Source: Actinomycetaceae bacterium
GTDB taxonomy: Bacteria; Actinomycetota; Actinomycetes; Actinomycetales; Actinomycetaceae
DNA: 64,000 bases
Assembly (NCBI GenBank): GCA_030538185.1
Contig: JAUNUK010000001.1
Location: 112,296 to 176,295 of the forward strand
Direction: 5' to 3'
The notes beneath the pieces are model-generated. The model was not told the DNA's origin, did no database searches, and was given only the letters and a program-made list of their open reading frames with translations. Shown one piece after another: positions 27,180 through 36,259 of this stretch. Position numbers and translations under genes: made by a program. Each line of letters starts with the position of its first letter. Position 1 is the stretch's first letter.

Positions 27180-27947
27180 TCACGCGCCGGAGGAAAACGA
27201 GAGAGCGGGTTCCTGCGGACAACCGCGTAAGACTCGCAGCATCGCCGACTTTTCGTCCTCGGTAACCCATAGGCCGTACTTGGCCTTCACGGAAACCTGT
27301 CTGGCGACATAGGGGCACCTGAAATCCTGGTTTGGTGGTAGCCATGCGGCAGCGTCCTTGTTGGATTTGGATTGGTTGCTGTGCCCATCGACTGCCAGCA
27401 GGTTCAAAGGGTCGTTGGCAAGCTCTATGCGCTGCCACTCGCTTAGACGGGAAGCTCCCGTTTTCCAGGCGTTTGATAGCGCGATAACGTGATCTAGCTG
27501 CACCTCGGCCGAGGTTTTGTCGCCGCGCAGGAAGGTGAGGGTTCTGCCGGTATATGGGTCATTCAAAAGGCCTGTGGCAACCTTGCAGGTACCTGGCACA
27601 TGGGTGGTGTTGTGCAGGTCGCGGTTCAAAATGTCATTGCGCGTGTTGCAGCCGTTGCCATCCGTGTCCACCCAGGACTTTCCAAAATATTCGCGCCTAT
27701 AGTCTTGGCTGCGATCTTCTGGGGCGACGGCCAGTCCGTTCAAAACCTCCAAGGCGCTGCCTGGTGCACCTTTCCCTGCCGCAATTGCGGTTTTGTGTGG
27801 GTCTGCACTGGGTGCGTAGCCGCCCTCGGGAGAAAAAATGGAGGAGGCGATGACGATAAGGGAGCAGAGTAAAAGGGCGAGGGTGATGATGGTGACGGGG
27901 CGTTTCCATAGGGGAATGTTGGTGCCTTTGGGGCCAATCCCTGCCAT
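27180..27947 (-). CDS. Membrane-anchored HNH nuclease (DUF1524)
   Basis: 255 residues from ATG 27947 with GGAGGT 8 bases upstream. One N-terminal membrane helix (about 16-38) puts the domain outside. The domain shows DTDGNGCNTRNDIL, VQLDHVIALSNAWKTGA (the HNH-type His) and ANDPLNLLAVDGHSNQSKSNKD, as in secreted DUF1524 nucleases. It probably cuts extracellular DNA for nutrition or biofilm release, or could process DNA at the surface. Motif copy 27821-27829 lies just after the membrane helix (SPEGGY). Convergent, 3 bases from the 26688 gene. Confidence 0.85.
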   Translation of the reverse strand: MAGIGPKGTNIPLWKRPVTIITLALLLCSLIVIASSIFSPEGGYAPSADPHKTAIAAGKGAPGSALEVLNGLAVAPEDRSQDYRREYFGKSWVDTDGNGCNTRNDILNRDLHNTTHVPGTCKVATGLLNDPYTGRTLTFLRGDKTSAEVQLDHVIALSNAWKTGASRLSEWQRIELANDPLNLLAVDGHSNQSKSNKDAAAWLPPNQDFRCPYVARQVSVKAKYGLWVTEDEKSAMLRVLRGCPQEPALSFSSGA

Positions 27948-28018
27948 GTGTCTGACCTCCTGTCTGTTCGCAACAATCATCCCACGCTCGGTCCTTAACC
28001 CCCGTAGCCCACAAGCGT

Positions 28019-28060
28019 GCTGACCGTATCGCCGGGAGCGCTTTCGGCGATACGGTCAGC
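28019..28060. repeat. Palindromic repeat family B, intact copy
   Basis: Arms 28019-28034 and 28045-28060 are perfect over 16 bases with a 10-base loop; arms begin GCTGACCGTATCG. It lies in the divergent gap between the HNH nuclease and the GntR operon. Confidence 0.85.
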
Positions 28061-28096
28061 TAATCTCAGTACCCAACCGAAAGCTCAGCACGTGGT

Positions 28097-28141
28097 TGAC
28101 AGGATGGTTGGTGGTGTGGTGTACTGGTGGAGTAATACACC
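28097..28141 (+). promoter_or_regulatory. Promoter and GntR/YtrA-type operator
   Basis: TTGACA (28097-28102), a 17-base spacer and TGTACT (28120-28125) form a plausible sigma-A promoter. An inverted repeat GGTGTA (28118-28123) ... TACACC (28136-28141) overlaps the -10 region. YtrA-subfamily regulators bind such repeats to repress their own ABC operon, so this is probably autoregulation by the next gene. Confidence 0.65.
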
Positions 28142-28193
28142 AATGGGCAGCTAAGCAGAGGTGTCACACAAGAGATAGATGGGAGGTGGCGCA

Positions 28194-28583
28194 GTGGTTG
28201 ACCACGTAACACCGCTTATGGGCGATGGTCTCGTATTCGAGCAAATCGCCGAAGGAATCCGCCATGAAATCCTGGACGACTTGCTTCCAGGCGGCGCCCA
28301 GGTCATGTCGGTATCTGCCTACGCCGCCGCGCACCGCATTAACCCCGCCACCATTCAGCGGGCATTTGTTGTCCTGGTGGACGAGGGGCTGCTAGAAAAG
28401 CGCCGTGGGATTGGCACCTTTGTCGTCTCGGATGCGAAGGAGCGGCTACTGAAAAACCGCCGCGCCACCTTCGCCGCCCAGGTCCTGTGCCCAGCCATCG
28501 CCCAGGCGTTTTTGCTGGGTTTCGACAGGCAAGAAATCCAAGAAATGATCTCCACCTGCATTAGTGAAGGGGAAAAGAAATGA
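28194..28583 (+). CDS. GntR-family regulator, YtrA subfamily
   Basis: 129 residues from GTG 28194, chosen because GGAGGTG lies 5 bases before it; ATG 28179 is the alternative. Winged helix-turn-helix (LVFEQIAEGIRHEILDD, RINPATIQRAFVVLVDEGLLEKRRGIGTFV) and a short C-terminal dimerisation helix, as in YtrA members that lack a large ligand domain. Overlaps the ABC ATPase gene by 4 bases. Confidence 0.92.
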   Translation: MVDHVTPLMGDGLVFEQIAEGIRHEILDDLLPGGAQVMSVSAYAAAHRINPATIQRAFVVLVDEGLLEKRRGIGTFVVSDAKERLLKNRRATFAAQVLCPAIAQAFLLGFDRQEIQEMISTCISEGEKK

Positions 28584-29392
28584 GAAATACAGTCATTGCC
28601 GAGGGCGGGCAAGGAACGACCCTGTTACCACGCCTCAGTGTGGCTGGTGTGTCCCACACCTACCGCTCGGGTTTCCTGGGCTTTGGGCATACACAGGCAT
28701 TGAAGGGTGTTGACCTACAGATTGTCCCTGGCGAAATCACTGGCCTGCTAGGTCCTAATGCCTCTGGAAAATCAACACTGATGCAGATCATGGCGGGATT
28801 TTTGATTCCTACACAGGGTCATGCCTTGATGGACGGCGACAAAGTAGTGGGCAGTGCGTGGGCTGCGTCTCGTATTCATCTGGCACGCGAGGGCGGCGAT
28901 AACGCTGGTGAAAAAGTTGGCGCGGTTGTGAAACTGCATTCTCAACTGCGTAGCGGCTTTGATATGGAGTTTGCTGAGCACTTGCTCCAGCGCTTCGATT
29001 TGCCGCTGAAGAAAAGTTCAAACTCACTCTCACGAGGAAAGAAAAGCTGCCTGGCGGCAGTGATCGCCCTGGCAAGCCGCGCACCCATCACAATTCTGGA
29101 CGAGGTTCAACTGGGGATGGACGTTCCATCCCGTCAGATTTTTACAGAAGAACTGCTGGCTGACTATGCGGACAACCCGCGAACGTATGTGATTTCTTCT
29201 CACATGGTTTCCGAACTTGAAAACGTGCTGTCTAGGGTCGTCATTATTGACCGCGGGCGCGTTATCGCTGACCAAGACGCAGCACATTTCCGTGAGGGTG
29301 AAACCCTTTCCTTGCAAGACGCTTTTATGAAAGCGATCAATGCCACGGGAAACCCTGCCGAACACGTTTATCACGCCCAGGAAAGGAACTGA
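28580..29392 (+). CDS. ABC transporter ATP-binding protein
   Basis: 270 residues from ATG 28580 (ATGA overlap). Walker A GPNASGKST, a degenerate signature SLSRGKKS in place of LSGGQ, Walker B ITILDEVQLGMD, and the H-loop in VISSHMV. Typical of YtrB-like exporters next to GntR. Motif copy 28599-28607 lies in the first codons (IAEGG), before the conserved domain begins. Substrate unknown; often cell-envelope stress or peptide related. Confidence 0.92.
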   Translation: MRNTVIAEGGQGTTLLPRLSVAGVSHTYRSGFLGFGHTQALKGVDLQIVPGEITGLLGPNASGKSTLMQIMAGFLIPTQGHALMDGDKVVGSAWAASRIHLAREGGDNAGEKVGAVVKLHSQLRSGFDMEFAEHLLQRFDLPLKKSSNSLSRGKKSCLAAVIALASRAPITILDEVQLGMDVPSRQIFTEELLADYADNPRTYVISSHMVSELENVLSRVVIIDRGRVIADQDAAHFREGETLSLQDAFMKAINATGNPAEHVYHAQERN

Positions 29393-29393
29393 G

Positions 29394-30161
29394 ATGACTA
29401 CGAGTATTGCTTCAACCGAGGGTGTGCAGACCCAGGAAACATCGCGTCTAGATGCCGGTCACATACGTGTATTGGCAGGGCGCATATTCTCAGTCTGGTA
29501 CCTTGTCATACTGTTTGCCATCACGGCTGTTCAGGTCCTTTTTAACGGGGGCGCCAGAGGAATCGTCGACGGCTCCTTTGTGATGGAGGATGTGGTGACC
29601 ATGATTCCAAGTCAACTGTGGTTCACCACCGCCATCATGGTGTTGGTGGTGACAATCCTGTATTACACCTACTACTTTCCTTTTGCCCTGGCGGCAGGTG
29701 TAGCCAGATCCCGGGTGCTGGGTGGGATGCTGCTTGGAACAGGAATGCATGCGGGGGTCATCGGGCTGTTGGTGGTAGGGATCATCGCTATCACCGGTGT
29801 GAACAGGTTTGACGGTTTGTCCATGCCCGGCACGGATCTTGTCTCAGTGTTGCTAATATTTGCAACCCTGTTGGCCTGGGGTTTTGGTGGCGCCTTGGCC
29901 GCGATTGGTTTCATCCGCTGGCACTGGGTCATCGGCTTGCTTTGGCTGGAGCTTGCTACGGTCTTGCCAATAGCAACCCTGGGATTGTTCTTTATCCTGC
30001 GTGACAATATCGCTCAAACAAGCGCTGCCACACTGTCAGAGTTCTGGCTGGGTTTCACCCAGTGGGGCATTTGGCTGGGCTTGGCGCTGGTAGCCATGCA
30101 ACTGGCTTTACTGGTTTGGCAAACTCCGCGCTTGTCTGCCCCCAAACCCGCCGCCTCCTAG
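29394..30161 (+). CDS. ABC transporter permease, six membrane helices
   Basis: 255 residues from ATG 29394, one base after the ATPase stop. Polar start of about 25 residues and six hydrophobic helices (about 35-57, 80-100, 105-125, 130-150, 165-205, 220-245). No recognised family signature beyond the ABC-2 topology. Completes the GntR-ATPase-permease unit. Confidence 0.8.
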   Translation: MTTSIASTEGVQTQETSRLDAGHIRVLAGRIFSVWYLVILFAITAVQVLFNGGARGIVDGSFVMEDVVTMIPSQLWFTTAIMVLVVTILYYTYYFPFALAAGVARSRVLGGMLLGTGMHAGVIGLLVVGIIAITGVNRFDGLSMPGTDLVSVLLIFATLLAWGFGGALAAIGFIRWHWVIGLLWLELATVLPIATLGLFFILRDNIAQTSAATLSEFWLGFTQWGIWLGLALVAMQLALLVWQTPRLSAPKPAAS

Positions 30162-30163
30162 CT

Positions 30164-31408
30164 TCAGCTAAGTTTTAGGGTGGGTGGGGTGCCGTGGTTG
30201 TCCCACAGGCGCAGCCAGGTGTCGAAGATTTCTCCCGAGGGCGAAAGCTCGGCACGTCGTGCAGCAGCGGAGGGGACCTCAAGAACAGGCCGCTCCACAG
30301 TCCTAGCACCCTCAACATGAAAAGCCGTTGCAGGGGTATTGCTCAGTGACGCCACAGCGCCTTGCGCACCGCCCTCGGCCCCCGAAAAAGACCTGGACTT
30401 GTAATCTGCGATGTATTCGGCGAAAGCCTGGCCGATTCCCTTGACCTTCCCGGAGGAATCCAGTAGCCCAAGTGAGTACTCAAGTTCTGGGAAGTCAGCT
30501 AAGGACCGTGAGACGTCGTGAGAACACCACCAGGTCACACCCCACAACCCGGCCAGATCCTCGACATTACGCAAAGAGGCATCCAAGAATGCGGGAGCAT
30601 CCGCCTCGGACACGACGGGGGCAGGTGCACCGATTTCGTGCAGCCACACGGGGCGTTGCGCCCTGCCGCGGTGCACATTCCACGCGGTGGCCAACTCGCA
30701 CAAGTACCTGGCGAAGCGAGTCAAAGCCGGGTGTTTCTCTCCGTAACGCGGGCCAACTTGCATGAAGACCCAGGAGTGTACGGTCGTCATGGCGCCAAAA
30801 TCCACCGCATGTGCGGGCTCAAATGGATGTTCGGGCACGAACCACAGGTCATCATCGAAGCAGTGCACTGTGGGGGACTCTGGCCAGGCAAGCTCCGATT
30901 CGTCCATCATGGCGTGCAGCCACGCTCCAGCTTCCGCAGAATCCAAGCTTGCGGCGTGTGGGTGCCGTGGCGCGGCAAACTGGCCAATCTCGTTACCCAG
31001 GCACAATCCTGCAGCGCCGGGCCGTCCCCGCAGTTCAGCAGCTAAAGCGGCCAGCAGGGCGCGCTGCCCCGACACCACATCAGGGTTAGTGAAGATATTG
31101 CTCTCATGCCAGGTGCTCACCCACGAGGGCAGGAAATCATAGGAGGAAAGGTGTCCTTGCAGTACGTCAACCCAGGTTTCCAGCCCTTGACGATGTGCTG
31201 CGTCGACCACGGCGCCCACATCCGCGATGGCACGCGGGCGGATCAGGGTACGGTTTGGCTGCAATAGGGGCCACAGTGGGAAAATCCGCACGTGGTCCAA
31301 CCCCAGGGCCTTCAGGGCCTCAAAGTCGCGTTCTACCTCAGCAATGTCCAGGTCCAGCCACGAGTGGAACCAACCAACCTTGGGCGTGTAGTTCGCGCCA
31401 AACCGCAT
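30164..31408 (-). CDS. Clan GH-A glycoside hydrolase, probable beta-mannosidase
   Basis: 414 residues from ATG 31408 with AGGAAG. TIM-barrel features: MRFGANYTPKVGWFHSW start, DHVRIFPLW, acid/base Glu in LCLGNEIGQF and nucleophile Glu in WLHEIGAP. Resembles GH5-type beta-mannosidases; the GH5_18 enzymes of bifidobacteria release mannose from Man-beta-1,4-GlcNAc of N-glycans and are co-encoded with GH38. No signal peptide. A C-terminal tail of about 60 residues beyond the barrel carries two motif copies (30235-30243, 30370-30378). Exact subfamily is an inference. Confidence 0.75.
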   Translation of the reverse strand: MRFGANYTPKVGWFHSWLDLDIAEVERDFEALKALGLDHVRIFPLWPLLQPNRTLIRPRAIADVGAVVDAAHRQGLETWVDVLQGHLSSYDFLPSWVSTWHESNIFTNPDVVSGQRALLAALAAELRGRPGAAGLCLGNEIGQFAAPRHPHAASLDSAEAGAWLHAMMDESELAWPESPTVHCFDDDLWFVPEHPFEPAHAVDFGAMTTVHSWVFMQVGPRYGEKHPALTRFARYLCELATAWNVHRGRAQRPVWLHEIGAPAPVVSEADAPAFLDASLRNVEDLAGLWGVTWWCSHDVSRSLADFPELEYSLGLLDSSGKVKGIGQAFAEYIADYKSRSFSGAEGGAQGAVASLSNTPATAFHVEGARTVERPVLEVPSAAARRAELSPSGEIFDTWLRLWDNHGTPPTLKLS

Positions 31409-31410
31409 GA

Positions 31411-34400
31411 CTACTTCCTTCCTAAACGTAGGGTGACAACTTGGAATGGATGAAGATTCAGCGTCCATTCGGGTTTTTCAGGGTTTTTATTTCCGAGGGC
31501 GACCGGAAGTTCTGCGGCACCCGGGCTGCTCAGGGGTCGTTCAAGCAGGTCACATTCAGTGACCGTGTTGAACTCTGGGGCCACAACCTTGGCGGTTTTG
31601 CGTCCACCTGAGGACTCGTACACGCGCACAATCACGTCGCCTGACTGGTCCTCGGCACATTTCACTGCTTCAACAGTGGCACCTGCGACCTCTACCAGGG
31701 CAGGGATAATTGCGCCGGCATCAGATCCAAGACGATCGTCAGACCCAACCCTGTCGCCAGTCCCGGCACCCACACCGCCCTCGGCAATGGCGGTGACTTC
31801 GCGAATGGGAAGGGCCTGGCGGTAGCCGCCACGCATGGTTTCCTCCCGCGTTGCCCCGGGCAGGAGTTCAAAGTCGAAGGTGTGGAAACCCTGGTCGGCT
31901 TGCGGGTCGGGGTACAGGGGTGCGCGCAGCAGTGACGCACGAAGGCGGGTAAAGGATCCCCCGCCTGGGCGTTCGCCTCGTGTCACGTCCCAGCCGTAGG
32001 TGCGGGAGTTGCTCAGACCCACGCCGAAACCAGGTTCTTGCACGTGAACCCAGCGTTGGGCGTTGACCTCGAAACGGTAGGCATCCCAGGAGGTGTTGGT
32101 GTGAATCGGGCGCGTGACGTGGCCGAACTGTGTCTCAAAGGTGGCTTCCTGGGTGTGGATGTCCAGGGGCCAGGCCATTTTTAGGAACTGTTCACGCTGG
32201 TGCCAGTCGACTTCCACATGAATGCCCAGGCCGGTTTTCGCACCGAGCGTCCAAGAAATATCGGCCCACGAGTCGCCAAAGCGGCGACGCAGCCGGATGC
32301 CCACGTATGTGCCGTCTGCGCGGTATTCGGTTGTCGTTTCAATCGAGGTAACGTCCTCGGGGCCATCCAGTGCTTGCGCTGTTTCCTGGTAGAAAATATC
32401 CACGTCCCAGGCATCCCACATATTCGGGAAGTCCTGATGTAGGACCAACATTCCGCCCTTTTCCCCTGGTGGGATGCTCTCACGTCCCGTTTCGACGTCC
32501 ACCAAAGAGGTCAGCAGTCCTGCCCGGTCAATCCGGGCGCGAAGGCGCGAATTGTGCAGCTCCCAACCCTCGTCTGTTTCGGTAATCTGCGGCGCTCCAT
32601 CATTTCCGAGGGCGGTTTGCGTTGTTCCTGCCCGCGTAACCAGGGCGCTCATCGGCGGGATGGTGTGCCCATGTGCTGTTTGCGGATACGGCGCGGCATT
32701 CGCCAATACCTGCCCGCCACGAGTGTGTGTGCCCTCGCCTATTGCACCTTCCAAGGCTCTTAGCGCCCGATCGCGCAGTTGGCGCAGTTCTTCCAAGATA
32801 TGGGTGTATTCGGTGTCGCCCTCGTCATACACCCAACCGATCGAGGTCCCAGGCAAAATGTCGTGGAACTGGTACAGGCAGATGCGTTTCCAGATGTCCG
32901 TGAGTGCCTCTGCGGGGTATTCCATCAGGCCGCGCGTGGCCGCAGTGGCGCACCACAGTTCTGCCTCCCTGGCCAGGCCCTCGGCGAAGCGGTTGCCTCG
33001 TTTGGTGTTGGCTTGGCTGGTGAAGGTGCCGCGGTGCAGCTCTAGGTAGAGTTCACCCACCCACGTTTCCGGGTCCGGGTAGTCAGCGCGCGCGGCCTCA
33101 ATGAACTCTGTGGTGTTTGTTAGGCGCACTTGAGGGACGCCCGCCAGGTTTTCGTAACGTTTGGCCCGCCACAGCATCTCGCGCACGGGTCCGCCCCCGC
33201 CGTCTCCGTAGCCGAAGGGCGCCAGTGACACCTTAGTTTTGCCTTTGTCGCGGAAGTTCGTTTTACCGTGCAGCAGTTCTTTGGCGTTTAAGGAGCTGTT
33301 GTAGGTGTCCACGGGTGGGAAGTGGGTGAAGATACGCGTTCCGTCGATCCCCTCCCACCAGAAAGTGTGGTGCGGGAAAGTGTCCACTTGGTTCCAGGAA
33401 ATCTTTTGTGTGAGGAACCAGCGTGCCCCGGCACCCTTCGCCAACTGCGGCAATGCGCCGGAGTATCCGAAAGAGTCGGGCAGCCACACTTGTTCGCACA
33501 CGCGCCCGAAGTGTTCCTGGAAATACTGTTGCCCCAGCAAGAGCTGGCGAACCAGAGATTCGCCACCAGGCAAAACCGCGTCAGGTTCGATCCACATGCC
33601 GCCAACCAGTTCAATCTTGCCCTTGCCGACCCACTCCTTGATGCGTTCAAACAATGCCGGGGCGTCTTGCTCGATCCAGGCCAAGTGCTGTGCTGCGGGC
33701 AGCGCAAAAACGAAATCTTCCCCGCTGTCCAAAAGGTTTACGACATTGGCGAGGGTCCGCACGACCTTCCGGCGGGTTTCGCGAAGCGGCCACAGCCAAG
33801 CAGTGTCAATGTGGGCATGTCCGAGGGCGAATACTTGGTTCTCGCCCGCAACGGCGGGGGCTGATAGCAGAGGCTGAAGTAAGGCTTGTGCCTCTTTGGC
33901 GTTGCCGCCAGGGTTTTTGAGATCCAGCAGATTGAGGGCTGAAGACATGGTAGTGGCCAGCTCCCAACGCCGGGGATCTGTGTCTTCCAGTTCGACACAG
34001 AGGTCAAGGAGAGCTTCGAGATCTGCGGCAAATTCACGAAGTTGTACATCAACCTGCACAACTCGGGCTGTTGATAGCCGATAAATGGGCTCTGGGGATG
34101 CGGTGTCTTTACGCCCTTCATCAGTCGGGATGAAGGGGGGAAGCCCCAAGAGCAAGGGAACGGCAGATGCCTCGACGAAATACGTGAAGCTCTGTCCTTC
34201 TGGGGCGTGTACGGGCAGCCACTGGTTTTTGGGATTGAGGGCCTTAATGAGGGTCCCATGCGCATCATAGACGGCTGCCTCGCATTGGAAGCCGGGGGAG
34301 TGATCGGCCCAGCCGAGGTCTATGTGAAGCTCAGTAACTTTTCCTGCCTCGGCTTTGGGTGCGGTGGCGCTGACTTTGAACCAGGTGTTGCCCCAGGCTG

Positions 34401-34620
34401 GACCCCAAGGCGTCCCGATATGGGTGGGGGTGTAAGTGGCGCGGGAGGCTTCTTGGAAAGTGATGGGTTCGCCTTGGCCTGTGACAGCGCCTTCGGCGGT
34501 ATCAGTGACATCGAAGCGCTCGAGTTTTAGGTCTGTGATGTAAGTATTTACAGCAGGATAGATGCGTTCGATCAGGGTCCTGCGCACGCGGGATTCGAGG
34601 ATTTGAAGATTTTCATGCAT
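31411..34620 (-). CDS. GH38 alpha-mannosidase
   Basis: 1069 residues from ATG 34620; the extension to 34692 is not conserved. The N-terminal catalytic domain has GHAHIDTAWLWPLRETRRK (metal-binding His/Asp), WLPDSFGYSGALPQL (nucleophile Asp) and WEGIDGTRIFTHFPP. A helical linker and C-terminal beta domains follow. Cytoplasmic, retaining, metal-dependent; would trim alpha-mannosides imported by the neighbouring ABC system. Four motif copies: 31493, 31776 (in a 25-residue Gly/Asp-rich insertion), 32606 and 33821. Ends 2 bases before the next glycosidase gene. Confidence 0.95.
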   Translation of the reverse strand: MHENLQILESRVRRTLIERIYPAVNTYITDLKLERFDVTDTAEGAVTGQGEPITFQEASRATYTPTHIGTPWGPAWGNTWFKVSATAPKAEAGKVTELHIDLGWADHSPGFQCEAAVYDAHGTLIKALNPKNQWLPVHAPEGQSFTYFVEASAVPLLLGLPPFIPTDEGRKDTASPEPIYRLSTARVVQVDVQLREFAADLEALLDLCVELEDTDPRRWELATTMSSALNLLDLKNPGGNAKEAQALLQPLLSAPAVAGENQVFALGHAHIDTAWLWPLRETRRKVVRTLANVVNLLDSGEDFVFALPAAQHLAWIEQDAPALFERIKEWVGKGKIELVGGMWIEPDAVLPGGESLVRQLLLGQQYFQEHFGRVCEQVWLPDSFGYSGALPQLAKGAGARWFLTQKISWNQVDTFPHHTFWWEGIDGTRIFTHFPPVDTYNSSLNAKELLHGKTNFRDKGKTKVSLAPFGYGDGGGGPVREMLWRAKRYENLAGVPQVRLTNTTEFIEAARADYPDPETWVGELYLELHRGTFTSQANTKRGNRFAEGLAREAELWCATAATRGLMEYPAEALTDIWKRICLYQFHDILPGTSIGWVYDEGDTEYTHILEELRQLRDRALRALEGAIGEGTHTRGGQVLANAAPYPQTAHGHTIPPMSALVTRAGTTQTALGNDGAPQITETDEGWELHNSRLRARIDRAGLLTSLVDVETGRESIPPGEKGGMLVLHQDFPNMWDAWDVDIFYQETAQALDGPEDVTSIETTTEYRADGTYVGIRLRRRFGDSWADISWTLGAKTGLGIHVEVDWHQREQFLKMAWPLDIHTQEATFETQFGHVTRPIHTNTSWDAYRFEVNAQRWVHVQEPGFGVGLSNSRTYGWDVTRGERPGGGSFTRLRASLLRAPLYPDPQADQGFHTFDFELLPGATREETMRGGYRQALPIREVTAIAEGGVGAGTGDRVGSDDRLGSDAGAIIPALVEVAGATVEAVKCAEDQSGDVIVRVYESSGGRKTAKVVAPEFNTVTECDLLERPLSSPGAAELPVALGNKNPEKPEWTLNLHPFQVVTLRLGRK

Positions 34621-34808
34621 GGTTACGCCTATCTGCTCGCCGTGACAACGCCGTCTCGAATGATAGTAATACGTTTTAGTTGCCTTCGGCAAGCCTTTCG
34701 GAATAATGGTGAGAAAGGGCTTAGCCCCGGGTTCTCCAGCTAATCGTAAGAATTGCGGTAATGTAACGAAACGATATACAGCTTGCGAAGCGGTGAAGCC
34801 TGTGACAC

Positions 34809-34829
34809 ACTACACTAAAGCGTTGTAGT
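34809..34829. promoter_or_regulatory. Candidate LacI-type operator
   Basis: Imperfect 21-bp palindrome with ACTACA (34809-34814) and TGTAGT (34824-34829) arms and a CG-containing centre, in the 255-base divergent gap between GH38 and the sugar-binding protein. A TACACT inside it resembles a -10 box. LacI regulators usually act at such sites; the regulator gene lies at 38289. Tentative. Confidence 0.4.
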
Positions 34830-34875
34830 TCCCTGCGGCGTTACTGTGTTCAACTTCGAAGGAGAAGCATCAGTT

Positions 34876-36165
34876 ATGAAGCGCATCTTCAAAGCATCTT
34901 TAGCGGTCTTCGCTGCCGCCAGCCTTACATTGGGGCTGGCTGCCTGTACAGGTGGTGGCAAAGAAGCCGGCGGTGAAACTGGCGGTGACAAGGGCACCCA
35001 GGCTGGGGGCACGATCACCTTCCAGACTTGGTCTTTGAAAAACGACCGTTTCACCCCATATTTCGAAAAGCTCATTGCTGATTTCGAAAAAGAAAACCCT
35101 GGTACAACTATCAAGTGGTTAGACCAGCCAGGTGAAGGCTACGAAGCCAAAATCTTGCAGCAGGCTAACTCGAATGAGTTGCCTGATGTAGTCAACCTGC
35201 CTCCCGAATTTGCTTACAAGCTTGCCAAGGTTGGAAAACTGAATGACCTGGAAGCAGCCGATTCGGCAATCCTGAATGACTACGTCAAGGGCGGTGTTGA
35301 GGCCTACAAGTTCCCAGACGTTGAGGGGTCATACGGGTACCCCTGGTACTTGGGCACCGACCTCAACTGGTGGAACCTTGAACAGTTCAAGAAAGCCGGT
35401 TTGGACGAAAGCAGAATACCGAAGAGTGGTGATGAACTATTCGCCCTCGCCGAAGAGATCGCTGCCAAGACCAATGGTGAGGTCAAGATCATCTCGGAAT
35501 CACCGAAGATGGGAACCATGTCCAATGCAGGAATCACCATGTTCAAGGATGGTAAGTGGGTCTTCCATACTCCTGAGGCAGAGAAGCTGATCGGACAGTA
35601 CGCAGCTGCCTTCAAGTCTGGCGCCATGCCTGCAGAGGCCTTGACTGGTGACTGGCTGGGTAACTCGGCCTCATACAAGCAGGGCAAGGTCGCATGGACA
35701 ACCGCCTCGGCAGGGTATGCCTCCGAGCTGGAAAAGGATGCACCTAGCTTGCTTGCTGCAACGAAGGTGACCCCTCGTTTCGGACAATCACCTCTGTTCG
35801 TGCAAGGCATTTCGGTAGCCAAGGAATCCAAGAGTCCTGAGCTGGCCCTCAAGTTTGCCCAGTATGTTACAAATGACGCTAACCAGGTCGCATTCCTGAA
35901 GATCGCGCGTGGTTTCTTCCCAGGAACAAAGGCTTCGAATGAGAATCCTGCGGTCTTGTTGGAAGGCATCACCAACGAGCTACAGAAGACAGCGACTGAG
36001 GAAGCTGCAAAGACGGTCACAACCGCCTACCTGGAAAACCCCATCCAATACACCCAAGAGATGGACAAGTACTTCCAGCAGCAGGTTTCCTTGGCAGTTC
36101 GAGGTGATATCTCGCCTGCTGAAGCCTTGGAAAAGGCACAGAAGTACTGCAACGATCAGATGTAG
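34876..36165 (+). CDS. Sugar ABC transporter solute-binding lipoprotein
   Basis: 429 residues from ATG 34876, with GAAGGAGAAG upstream. Lipoprotein signal ending LGLAAC, Gly/Glu/Lys linker, then a family 1 extracellular binding protein: ITFQTWSLKNDRFTPYFEKLIADFEKENPG, YGYPWYLGTDLNWWN and a C-terminal helical end. Binds oligosaccharide outside; by neighbourhood a mannoside. No exact motif copy occurs in this gene or the two permeases. Confidence 0.92.
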   Translation: MKRIFKASLAVFAAASLTLGLAACTGGGKEAGGETGGDKGTQAGGTITFQTWSLKNDRFTPYFEKLIADFEKENPGTTIKWLDQPGEGYEAKILQQANSNELPDVVNLPPEFAYKLAKVGKLNDLEAADSAILNDYVKGGVEAYKFPDVEGSYGYPWYLGTDLNWWNLEQFKKAGLDESRIPKSGDELFALAEEIAAKTNGEVKIISESPKMGTMSNAGITMFKDGKWVFHTPEAEKLIGQYAAAFKSGAMPAEALTGDWLGNSASYKQGKVAWTTASAGYASELEKDAPSLLAATKVTPRFGQSPLFVQGISVAKESKSPELALKFAQYVTNDANQVAFLKIARGFFPGTKASNENPAVLLEGITNELQKTATEEAAKTVTTAYLENPIQYTQEMDKYFQQQVSLAVRGDISPAEALEKAQKYCNDQM

Positions 36166-36177
36166 TAAATCTTCGTT

Positions 36178-36225
36178 CCTAGGGTGCCGGGATGTCCTTG
36201 CCCTTGCACAACCCGGCACCCTAGG
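36178..36225 (+). terminator. Intra-operon hairpin after the binding-protein gene
   Basis: Perfect 14-bp arms (36178-36191 and 36212-36225, CCTAGGGTGCCGGG and its complement) with a 20-base loop, followed by a T-run at 36235-36241. It is placed where sugar-transporter operons often reduce permease expression relative to the binding protein; likely a partial terminator or mRNA stabiliser. Confidence 0.75.
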
Positions 36226-36259
36226 GCGATTTGCATTTTTTTAGGTGAAAGGGTGTTGG

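Noticed and set aside
28182-28250. tRNA-like sequence (GGTGGCGCAGTGGTT ... ATTCGAGC)
   Set aside because: It lies inside the GntR gene, and no acceptor stem or complete cloverleaf forms.
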